A program made the position numbers and the translations under genes. From Diplonema papillatum (lineage: Eukaryota > Euglenozoa > Diplonemea > Diplonemida > Diplonemidae): a DNA stretch of 64,000 nt. The DNA lies in NCBI GenBank assembly GCA_030068145.1, contig JAPJBO010000113.1:248001-312000 (forward strand). The letters are read 5' to 3'. Positions within the stretch are counted from its first letter, which is position 1. The number at the start of each line of letters is the position of its first letter. The notes beneath the pieces were generated by a model, which had not been told where the DNA came from, made no database searches, and saw nothing but the letters and a program-made list of their open reading frames with translations. Positions 9,208-17,840 of the stretch are shown piece after piece.

Positions 9208-10710
9208 ATGAAAGCGAGGTTTGCCAAATATCCACACCTCACACCAGATACCCTTCCAAAAAGAGTCCTGGACTCACTGAAAGTGCTAAAGTCACACTTC
9301 GTCCTGACGAAAGTTGACAAGAGCAGACACGACGTAGGATTCGTGTGTAAAAAACACTACCACCGCATGCTGCAAAATCAGCTCCGTTCGAACTGTTATG
9401 CAGATATGCATGACATCGACGAGCTGCGAACCACTCTGGCAGCAAGAAACGTGTCACTGGGTTTCAGCCCTGTAGGTAAGCTACCCTACCTCTACGGCCT
9501 CCCGAAACTACACAAGGAAAACAAAGGCATGCGCTGGATAGCAGGAGTTTCTTCCCGCAGCCCGCCCCTTTGTGAGAAAGAACTTGACGGCCTTGACTTT
9601 GACGACGAACCCCCTCCCGCACCTCGACCCCCTCCCCAATCGAAACCCGCGAAAGGAAAACCGAAAGCAGCGACCACGGAAGCCAATACCTTACTTTCGC
9701 AACTCTTGAAACTAGTGATGCAGTTCCTAAAAGCCAAAGATGATATCCTGAAGGCGGAAAAAGGGATATCCAGGTACTGGATCATCGAGAGTGCCGATGA
9801 AGTCGCAGCGGAAATCAAACAACGATACCGAACATTCGACTTCAAAACGATGTTCAACGAACTTCCGCAAGAAGACCTTAAAAAAGGTGTTTCAAATGCG
9901 GTGAAGGAAGCCTTCGAGTTCTCTAAAACATCCGAGTTTACGCTTTTTGGAGGTACCAAAAAGGAAAAGTCCTATACCCAGCAAGATATCGAATCTCTCA
10001 TCGCCCTCTGCGTTGATAACTGTTATGTAGAGCAAGGCGGTATTTGCATGAGACAGATCTTTGGACTTCCTCTCGGAGCCAACGCGTCACCCGATTTAGC
10101 AAACTTATACTGCTATGACGTCGAGTCCAAATATATAGACGAACTCATGAAGGAAGATGAGGCGAAAGCAAAAGCGCACAGAGACTCAAAAAGGTACATG
10201 GACGATTTTCTTACGTGGGGAGTGGAGCCGCCCCCAGCAACACTTTATAAAATGGTGTACAAAGAAACAACACTAAAAGAAGGCGACGTAGAGTATCTAG
10301 GCATACGGATACGGATGGAGCAAAGCACCAACGAGCACCTTAGCTTTGTCAGGCTCTCAGTCAATGACAAAACAAGGAACTGGCACTTTAAACCAGTAAG
10401 GTTCGTTCACCAATGGTCAACCATCCCTGACCACCAGGGGTCAGCCATCCTGAAAAACTTGCTCATTCGCTGCCTCAACTTGTGCAACAACTGGCACGAC
10501 GCGCTGAGAGAAATTCAGCTAGTACTTTACTTACTGCTGAACAGAGGCCATCGCATTCAGAAGCTGAAAACAGTCTTCCACCACGGTGTGCAAGAACGTT
10601 TGCCGAACCTCGGCGCGTCGCAACGGTCCCTAAAACAATGGTTTCAAAAATGCACCGTCTCGTACTACGCGGGGTTTCCACTTATAGAAGAACAAAATAA
10701 TAAACGCTAA
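9208..10710 (+). CDS. Penelope-like reverse transcriptase (copy 1, 5'-truncated)
   Basis: The 500-residue frame holds RT motifs in order: VDKSRHDVGF (about 35-45), LPYLYGLPKLHK (about 93-104), motif A DFKTMFNEL (about 211-219), motif B MRQIFGLPLGANASP (about 280-294), the catalytic motif C RYMDDFL (about 328-334), then EYLGIRIRME. These align with the longer element at 30.8-35.3 kb, so the two are one family. The P-K-x-H-K box and the [YF]-[IM]-DD centre are typical of Penelope-like RTs. No GIY-YIG domain is present upstream, so this copy is 5'-truncated or never had one. The frame ends in a single TAA at 10,708-10,710, and the next codons continue in the same frame into the OTU frame. The linker after the motifs is rich in basic residues. 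Confidence 0.8.
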   Translation: MKARFAKYPHLTPDTLPKRVLDSLKVLKSHFVLTKVDKSRHDVGFVCKKHYHRMLQNQLRSNCYADMHDIDELRTTLAARNVSLGFSPVGKLPYLYGLPKLHKENKGMRWIAGVSSRSPPLCEKELDGLDFDDEPPPAPRPPPQSKPAKGKPKAATTEANTLLSQLLKLVMQFLKAKDDILKAEKGISRYWIIESADEVAAEIKQRYRTFDFKTMFNELPQEDLKKGVSNAVKEAFEFSKTSEFTLFGGTKKEKSYTQQDIESLIALCVDNCYVEQGGICMRQIFGLPLGANASPDLANLYCYDVESKYIDELMKEDEAKAKAHRDSKRYMDDFLTWGVEPPPATLYKMVYKETTLKEGDVEYLGIRIRMEQSTNEHLSFVRLSVNDKTRNWHFKPVRFVHQWSTIPDHQGSAILKNLLIRCLNLCNNWHDALREIQLVLYLLLNRGHRIQKLKTVFHHGVQERLPNLGASQRSLKQWFQKCTVSYYAGFPLIEEQNNKR

Positions 10711-10752
10711 CAAAAAAGAGTAGGCCGCAGAAGAACAAAGAAAGTAAGTGAG

Positions 10753-11727
10753 GTGGTATCATCACTTTCGAGAGAAAACTGCATTCCAATTCTTTCCCCA
10801 TCCGCCAACGAGGACAACCCTCGCGACAGACTTCTCAAACGCGAACTTAAACTTACAGCAAGATTGAGAGAAATAGGGTTGCAACCGCGAACCGTATCTG
10901 GTAATGGTAACTGTTTGTTCTTGAGCTTGACTTACGAACAAGGCGACCAGATGGTTCTCCGCAACGAACTGGCAGATTACTGGGATGCACACAGAGACGA
11001 TCTGGAACTCTTCTTACCCGACATGAACATTTCTCAATACATCGAAAAGCTACGTGAGAACTACACTTGGGGTGATTACCTCTCCCTCGTAGCCTTCACA
11101 AAGCTTAAGAAGGTGCAAATCCGCCTCTTCTCAATCGATGAGAGAAACAGGTTCCACACACAAACGGTTGGAGAAACGGGTCCTCTTGTATTGCTCGGTT
11201 ACATAGCTCAGGTGCACTACATCCCAGTCACAGGCACAATCTCCGACACACAACTCAAAAGGTTCCTTGACCCCCGAGCGAAATCTGCAGAAAGTCCTTC
11301 TGTCTCCTCGACATTCCCAGAAGAGCTCGCCCGCCCGCAAGAGCAGCAGCCGGTAGCGCAACCGGCATCTCCGAAAGAGCCACTCGCTCAACCGGAACCA
11401 CCGGAACAGCCACCTGCTCGCCCGGCGACACCGGAGCATCTAGAAAGTCGATCGCAAACGCCGGATCAGCCGCAAACACCGGAACTACCGCAAGGACTAT
11501 CGACGCCGTCACAAACACAAACCCGGCACGCAAGCCCACCAGCAAACATCCCACGAACACAAGAACGCAGCTTCCAAAACGAAATGGTTCTTCAATGCCG
11601 CCATTGTGGCGTAACAACAACGAGGTCTGGCAACCCGTTTGCCAACCAGTTCGGTGTGGGTGTGCATGAACGGACCTGTGAAAAGAATTCAGAAGGACTA
11701 CACAGTCCAAGTCCAGACAGAAACTAG
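10753..11727 (+). CDS. OTU-family cysteine protease with C-terminal zinc finger (retroelement-encoded)
   Basis: The frame is open from 10,711, directly after the TAA that ends the RT; the annotated start at 10,753 is only the first GTG. The OTU core shows SGNGNCLFLSL with the nucleophile Cys at 10,912-10,914, the TWGDYLSLVAF helix, and VHYIPV with the catalytic His at 11,215-11,217. OTU proteases remove ubiquitin from proteins. Next comes a proline/glutamine-rich linker of about 100 residues with PEQP-like repeats. The end has CRHC...H-x4-C, a C2H2-like finger resembling that at the end of the USP protein at 35.3 kb. The usual acidic residue before GNC is replaced (SGNGNC), which is tolerated in some OTUs. 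Activity is inferred, not shown. Confidence 0.8.
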   Translation: MVSSLSRENCIPILSPSANEDNPRDRLLKRELKLTARLREIGLQPRTVSGNGNCLFLSLTYEQGDQMVLRNELADYWDAHRDDLELFLPDMNISQYIEKLRENYTWGDYLSLVAFTKLKKVQIRLFSIDERNRFHTQTVGETGPLVLLGYIAQVHYIPVTGTISDTQLKRFLDPRAKSAESPSVSSTFPEELARPQEQQPVAQPASPKEPLAQPEPPEQPPARPATPEHLESRSQTPDQPQTPELPQGLSTPSQTQTRHASPPANIPRTQERSFQNEMVLQCRHCGVTTTRSGNPFANQFGVGVHERTCEKNSEGLHSPSPDRN

Positions 11728-12072
11728 CCCAGCATCTACCTGGCGCGCCTGACCCAGCGAGCTACGAGGGTCCAAAAATACAACCTGCCCCTTTTCTTTT
11801 AGAAACATTTTCTCCTTTCCTCCTTTACTTTGATCATAGGTGTCACGGCAAGTTTTGGCAGCCGCTGCTTAACAAAATTTGACGTGGGCGGCTTTGGATT
11901 TACATCTGAATGACACCTCAATACAAAAAAAGTTGTGGACAACTAACAAGTAAAAGAATAAAACAAAACTACGCATTTCTTTCAGTTCAGCAAGCGTCAG
12001 ACATCACTAAACAACAGGTAGGGTGGGGGAACGCCGCGTAGTCGGCACAGTTTTTCACCCCGACCCTCAAAT
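11728..12072 (+). other. Intergenic gap between the OTU frame and the WD40 gene
   Basis: This is 345 bases with a CT-rich tract (11,800-11,830) and an acceptor-like TTTCTTTCAG near 11,980-11,990. No gene is seen. It probably holds the retroelement 3' end and the host leader. Confidence 0.4.
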
Positions 12073-12861
12073 ATGGCCTACCTATCCGATGTAACACACA
12101 AGATACTGGTTGGCAAGCATCAGCCAGCTCTTGGCATACCGATCGAATACCAGTGGTCGCCTCGCCACAGCAAGAGACCAGATGGTCTTTCTGATCATGA
12201 AGAAGTTGGAATATCAATCAGTGGCGAGTTTGTCGGCGGAATCCGATGTATGGAAGTTCATCGTACCCCGGGGAGCTCGATTGACAACCTGAAGGTCTGG
12301 ACAGGAGAGCAAGATGGTGCTCTCTGTGTACGGGACGGCCGCGGATTAGGTAAATTCACGATAGAGAAGAAGAAGAAGATTTTTGTGACGGCCCTAATGT
12401 GCCATGGCTGGGACAGCACACCCGGGCGCTACATGTATGCAGGGCTGAGTGACGGTTACATCCGTGTGTATGACCAAACACCACTACCAGACGGTGGCGT
12501 AGACTACGAAATGGTGAGCGAAACCAAAAAGCATACCGCTAGTGTCACGTGTATGCTCTCTGTCCGCGACCTCATTATCACTGGCGGCCGAGATTGGCAG
12601 ATATTCATGTGGCGTTGGGATGGAAAGCCGGGCGCAGGCGGTGTGTTTCGTGCTATCGATCAATTTTGGGGCCACCAGAATGCTGTTCGCTGCCTCGCAT
12701 TCGATCAAGGACCTGACAGACTTCTGTACTCCGGAGGAGATGATTGCTCGATCAAATGTCTTGAGCTTGAAACTGGGGTTTCCCGCTCTGTGCCAGGCGG
12801 CTTTCCAATCGAAGGACACAGCATCAGTCGACATGGCCACCAAGGCGGTATTCGTGCATTG
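12073..12861 (+). CDS. WD40-repeat protein, exon 1 (host gene)
   Basis: This exon has 263 codons from ATG 12,073 to a G|GTATGA donor at 12,861/12,862, phase 0. It encodes several WD40 blades: a diverged one around VWTGEQDGALCVRDG, then MYAGLSDGYIRVYD, LIITGGRDWQIFMWRW and LLYSGGDDCSIKCLE, and it ends at GHQGGIRAL just where the next blade should start. WD40 propellers are protein-interaction platforms. Exon 2 at 25,797 continues in frame with VVYEKHLFSASEDGSIKVWD, completing the blade. Codon use and amino-acid composition differ from the flanking TE sequence. The N-terminal 60 residues have no clear blade. The specific function is not recognised. Confidence 0.75.
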
Positions 12862-13269
12862 GTATGAGTTTTGCTTTCGGAAAATGATTACAGGATAGAC
12901 GGTAATTCTGGCATTTTTATTTCTGGCGGATTTGCCTGTCGGTGATGTCCTTCATCAACTGCTTCTCCTGCATGCGCCCCAACTCACAGGGTACCCCCTT
13001 CCTCACCAGGTGTGAGCTTCGATGCGTCCCAAACCTTTGCGGGAGTCCCATCTTTGCGTCTCAGTTAGATTCAGGGGGCAGAAGACGCTCTTTGCGACAG
13101 GCTTGCAGAACGAGCGAGCGTTAATTGTGGCGTTTTTAATTCTGGCGGACAATTTATTTCTGCTGGAATCTGGCGGTGGGCCCCCGGTCCGGCAGGCCAC
13201 AGTGCGGTTGCGTGGGTGTAAAAGCCAGGTGAGAGGGAGGCAAAACAACCACGCATCAATCGCATTTAC

Positions 13270-13300
13270 CATGCAGGTTCAAAACCTTGTGTCTTTTTGG
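13270..13300 (+). mobile_element. Solo TIR of MITE family M
   Basis: CATGCAGGTTCAAAACCTTG plus TGTCTTTTTGG matches the MITE terminus with one change (GGTTC for GGGTC). No partner TIR follows, so this is a relic. Confidence 0.7.
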
Positions 13301-13445
13301 TAACAGGGGTTTAGACCCAAAAAAAATGGCCACCCACTTTTTCTGGAAAAAAATTGGGCAGAGGATTAGCTTCTATATCCACATTTGGACTGTCAGTCCA
13401 ACTTTGGAAAGGTCGCCGAGAAAAAAAGAAGAAAAAAGATGACAC

Positions 13446-13649
13446 TACACCACCACCCAGGCCCTGGCAGAGGTAGCCAATGTGCAATTCGAGGGCCTCT
13501 CAGGGATCAGCCTTGTCGTGAAGATACGTCGCGTCGCGCCCTTTCGTGGGCTGCAGGTCTTCAAAGAATTCAGCGAACACAATGTATCGAATGGGTCGGG
13601 GGGTGTGAGGCAGCTTCTGTTCGCACCGTGCCTTCGCGACAGGTGGTGA
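13446..13649 (+). CDS. Orphan exon-like open frame
   Basis: After a TGA and an acceptor-like CACCACCCAG, this frame encodes a well-mixed sequence (LAEVANVQFEGLSGISLVV, then FRGLQVFKEFSEHN) ending at TGA 13,647-13,649. Composition looks coding rather than random, and a second frame is also open. No domain was recognised. It lies in WD40 intron 1 and may be debris of an older element. Confidence 0.25.
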   Translation, partial: YTTTQALAEVANVQFEGLSGISLVVKIRRVAPFRGLQVFKEFSEHNVSNGSGGVRQLLFAPCLRDRW

Positions 13650-14444
13650 GGAGGGGGCAAACTAGTTTGCATGTCTGCGCATGACGGACACGCGACCCGG
13701 GAGATTGGTGTACCATACCGTTCTTTTCCCGGCTCGCTACGCGAGCCAGGAAAATTGCTTATTTGCATTTGAAGAAAACTGGGTGGAGTGGGAGATGACC
13801 ACTAAATTAGGAGGGCCACACATGATACACCCATTAATTAGAGTGCAGTGTGTAATACTAGTGTGTTATACTTTACTGAAAGACAAGGTGCCGCGGTACC
13901 GGGGATTCCGGCCGGCAGTCCTGCTGTTGCTTACCACCGCGACACTGGGGGTTGAGGCCGGAGAGGAGGAGACGTGCAACACTGGCAGGTAAGCCCCCTA
14001 AGTGCAGAAAACGCTGAAAAACAGTGGAAACACAAGAAGCCGTTAAAGCCCCCCCCCTCGTACTATTTAGGTGAAAATCATCAGATATTTCCTGAAAAAG
14101 CTAAAAGTACACCCCCCAAACTTTCAGGGTGACTCGTACTATTTAGCCACTATTTAACCACTGTTTAACCACTATTGAACCACCATAAAGAACCGAGAGA
14201 ATCGGGGCTCGGCGTCATTTAGGGTGAGGTCTCACTCTAAGTGATGCTGAATGCTCTACTCTTTAGTGACACTGAAGTCGCTAAAGGTTACTGGGTTTCC
14301 GCCGAAATCTTCCGTTTTTCTAATTCTTCTAAGTGACACTGAAACCGCATTTTTCAGTCACAGTGGACAAAAGTGCATGAGTGTCACTTAGAGTGCGCCT
14401 CACTCTACGTGCCCCAACTGTCTATGGGCTCAGAAGTCTCCTAG
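13650..14444. other. Gene-poor spacer with small repeats
   Basis: It contains a C-run followed by CTCGTACTATTTA (about 14,052), recalling the C-run termini of TIR elements elsewhere in the window. Inverted AGTGACACTGAA / CTCACTCTA motifs lie at 14,230-14,410. The open frame at 13,681-13,992 shows nothing recognisable. Confidence 0.4.
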
Positions 14445-14798
14445 GCTAAAAGCCTCTGGCCGACAGAACAATGTAGGTAAGGGAAGTCGGCAAACTGGAT
14501 CCGTAACTTCGGGAAAAGGATTGGCTCTGAGGACACATGCGGGATTGTCAGTGCGGGTCAGGTCTGGGCTCAGATTGAAGGTGCTGTGAGTGGCGCTCTC
14601 GGGTGCTACCCGCGGCTCCTGATTTCTTTCAGGCCTTCTTGCATGTTGTGCCCGCAATGAAGTGTCAGCTTGGAACTGTTACGAACAAGAGGAATCCAAC
14701 TGGTTAATTAAACCACAGCATTTCGCTTCATCACAGCGGTGGCGAGTGGAATGTGACTTCTGCCCAGTGCCCTGAATGTCAACGCTGAGAGATCAGGT

Positions 14799-14858
<60 letters not shown>

Positions 14859-15380
14859 TTCTAATTAAAGACGCGCATGAATGGACCAATGAGATTCCTT
14901 CTGTCCCTACCTACTATCTGGCGAAACAGCAGTCAAGGGAACGGACTTGAAACTGTCAGCGGGGAAAGAAGACCCTGTTGAGTTTGACTCTAGTCTGACT
15001 TTGTGCAGTGACACGAGAGGTGTAGAATAGGTGGGAGGCCGCAACAATGAAATACCACTACTCTTGTTGTCGCTTTACTTATCCAATGATGGGAAGACGG
15101 CAGCTGCTCCCTTGTGGGGTTAGGGTCTTCGGATCCGTAGCTTATCCGTTTCCAGCGACAAACGGGCTTCGGCTCGCGAATCCTCGTTTGGAGACACCAG
15201 TCAGGTGGGGAGTTTGGCTGGGGCGGCACATCTGTTACACATTAACGCAGGTGTCCTAAGGCAAGCTCAGCGGGAACAGAAATCTCGCGTAGAGCATAAG
15301 GGTAAAAGCTTGCTCGATACAGATTCTTCAGTACCGATCCTCGGTGTGAAAGCATGGCCTAACGATCCTTTGGTCTCGCT
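14445..15380 (+). rRNA. 28S (LSU) rRNA fragment, 5' flank of the LINE
   Basis: Conserved 28S stretches are present in order: AATGTAGGTAAGGGAAGTCG, CGGCGGGAGTAACTATGACT, CTCTTAAGGTAGCCAAATGC, GCGGGGAAAGAAGACCCTGT, GAGAGGTGTAGAATAGGTGG, TGGGGCGGCACATCTGTTAC and a GCATGGCCTAACGATCCTTT end. This spans roughly LSU domains IV-V, about 935 bp, not a whole gene. The R2 target site (TTAAGG|TAGCC near 14,840) is unoccupied. Similarity stops near 15,380. It is a displaced or interrupted copy rather than an rDNA array. Confidence 0.9.
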
Positions 15381-15509
15381 TCGTGTTCAAGGGATGAAGA
15401 AACGATTTAAAAGCTACAGTTTCTGTACTTTATTGGACAAACACCCTCCATAACACAACAGCGGTACCCATCCGCGAAAAGAACGCGGGCTACCCGTAGC
15501 TCCGTCAAA

Positions 15510-15785
15510 ATGGACAGGATTAACGCCCTGATCCAGCAAGCGCGCGGGATGGCGGAACGCGCCAACCGCGACCAGCTGGATGCCGTTTTCGGCATCCTCG
15601 AAGTCGCCACGACGCTGCTCCGGCGTCAGATCGAGGCGAACAGCGGGGAGCCGGCGCAACAACGACAGCAACACCAGCAACACCAGCAACACCAGCAACA
15701 GTAGCAGCAACCACAACAGCAAGCGCAGCAGCAGCGTCAGCCGCCGAAACAGCATCAGCAGCAACCTCAACAGCAGCAGCGACCA

Positions 15786-15816
<31 letters not shown>

Positions 15817-17528
15817 CACAGCCGCAACAGCAGCGACGACAGCGACAACGGCAACAACAGCCGCAACAACAACAACAACAACAACAACAACAGCCGCAGC
15901 AGCAACAGCAACAGCAACAACAACAACCGCAGCCGCTGCAAGGGGAACAACCGACGCCCCAGCGCCAGCAGCAGCGACAGGAGGGGACGTGGGTGGAGGT
16001 CGCCAGGCGCCGCCCCGTCTTCGACGTCAGCCCCGAGGACTGGAACGTGCCAGTCTTGGGAAGCGGCGACATCGAAGGGAAGGAGGAGGGCGTTGTTGTC
16101 GCCCCTAACGCAGACGCAGCCGTCGATGCGGTAGGTGCGGCAGCCGACGCCGCCGATCAGCTGGCAGGCTCGGAGAAGGCCGCGCGGTTCGCGGTGCTGT
16201 GCCGCGACGCGTTCGAAGGAAGCACGCTACGGCACGTGCTGATGAAGGACGGGCAAGTGCGCGCGATGCACGCCTGGACGAAGGGCGAGGCACGCCAGCT
16301 GGGCAGGGTGACGGCCCGGGCGGAGAAGGCGGTCGCCGACGGAGGCGAACCCCGGGTGGCGGCTACCACCGTCCTCGCGTTTGTGGTGGCCCGGAAACAC
16401 GCGCCCCCCGGCGTCTGGGAGTGCGTCGAACGTGACCCGCTGGCGGCGATGACACGTCTCTGCCGCCGCGCTGTCACGACGGCGTACCCCAAGGCGCGGC
16501 TCGAGGCCGGCGCGATGTGGGGCTTGACCTCGCAGCGAGGCCGCCGCGAGCTTCTGGTGCGCCTGTCGTGCGCCCACGCGGAAGGCGTCGTCGAAGGCTC
16601 CGGCAGAGACGGCGGGTTCTGGCGGCCTATCGAAAAGGCCGCCCGCGACGCGATGCCCGTGGTAGCTCTCAGCGAGGACGTCTCGCGAGAGGCCGCCATG
16701 GCGATTCTGGGGAAGGCGGGCAGGGCCGGGTGCGGGCTCGTGCTCGGCACGAAGCGCCTCCTCGTGCGTGTGCGCGGCGCCGGCGGGCTGGAACAGGTGC
16801 GCGCCGCGGCGGGGAAGCACGCCGCGGCGCCGCTCGTTCTGGCGCCTCGGTTCATGGTGACCGGGGCCAAGCCGCGTGAGCACGAGGCAGACGTCGTGGC
16901 GGACCTGAGACGGGCCGGTTGGGCTGTGGAGCCCGTCTCAGCGTTCGTCCGCGGCGGTAGCAGGACGTGCGTGGTGGCGACGATTGAGCCGCCGCCGTTC
17001 CGGGTGCTGGAGCGGGGGAACGCGCCGCCGCTCGTCGTGAACGACTACGACAGGAGCGAGCTGCCGCGGGAGGCCCGCAAGAAGCTGGCCGGCGGGGGGC
17101 CTGCCAAGACGCGCCGCGTGAAACTGCCGGCGGCTGAAGCGGGCGCAGGCCCAGCGACTTCGCCCCCGGCTACACAAGGCACGAAGCGGAAGGGGCGAGA
17201 GCCTGAGGAGCCCGCCAAGGCGGCGACCGTGGAGCCCGGTATCCTCCAGCGGGTCGTTGAAGGAGTGGTGAACGCCCTCTCCCCGCCCCGCCAGCGCCTG
17301 CGCGTGTCTGGGGAGGACGAAGAGATGACGGGGGGACCGGCCATCGATGCGACCGCGGGCGGGCAGGAGCAGGGCGGCCACCGTCACTCCTTCGACACGA
17401 GCCGCGTGAGCAAACCGAAAAACGGCTTCACTTGCGCCATCTGCAAGGAGGAGAAGCTGCCGAAGCAGGTGCGGAGGGCGTGCAAAGGCTGCGACATCTT
17501 CGCATGCCAACTGTGCAGCAAGTGTTGA
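15510..17528 (+). CDS. LINE ORF1 protein: polyglutamine N-terminus, Cys-rich finger C-terminus (nonsense TAG inside)
   Basis: ATG at 15,510 begins MDRINALIQQARGMAERAN, and the frame runs 672 codons to TGA 17,526-17,528. A TAG at 15,702-15,704 (codon 65) lies within a CAG/CAA run, so a single C-to-T change (CAG to TAG) explains it; the rest of the frame is open. Residues about 48-150 are mostly glutamine. The middle is A/R/G-rich and well ordered (RFAVLCRDAFEGSTLRHVL). The C-terminus (about 641-672) has C-x2-C...C-x2-C-x4-C-x2-C, a zinc-binding finger. ORF1 proteins of LINEs bind element RNA; that role is inferred. As read with the standard code, the present copy makes only a 64-residue peptide unless translation restarts or reads through. 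Confidence 0.65.
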
Positions 17529-17840
17529 CTGCCATCGCACCACGACGCCAGTGCCGGCGGGGATGCCGCCAATCTGCGCCTTCTGAGGTGCGGGGACGTC
17601 CACCCCAACCCAGGGCCGGCCCGCGCCGTCTGCCTCGCGACCCTCAGCGGGGCCTCGTTCCCACTGTTCCTGGCCGCCCAAGGGGACCGGTGCCGGTACC
17701 ATGGGCACGCCCCCTGCTCTCCACGACGGCGGGCTCGCCCCCTGCCGCCCCTCTGTCCGGCTCCTCGCCTGGCGATTCGCCGCCGCACTGACGGTGACGG
17801 ATTTCGCCGCGAGGCCAAGGGCCCCCGACGTCGTCGCACT
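17526..17840 (+). other. ORF1/ORF2 junction: in-frame UGA followed by an open frame with a first 2A peptide
   Basis: After TGA (17,526-17,528, context TGT TGA CTG) the same frame stays open into ORF2. The first 2A-like motif, RCGDVHPNPGP, is at 17,586-17,618. The roughly 100 codons before the second 2A include hydrophobic stretches (LATLSGASFPLFLAA) and an R/P-rich section. ORF2 could be reached by UGA read-through or re-initiation, then released by 2A ribosome skipping. Confidence 0.6.

Noticed and set aside
15702-15704. TAG as a glutamine codon (altered genetic code)
   Set aside because: TAG, TAA and TGA all end other frames normally (for example 11,727 and 23,012); a single CAG-to-TAG mutation is simpler.
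15414-16134. Leu-, Ser/Asn- and Cys-rich frames around the CAG/CAA tract
   Set aside because: They are alternative readings of the polyglutamine-coding repeat of ORF1.
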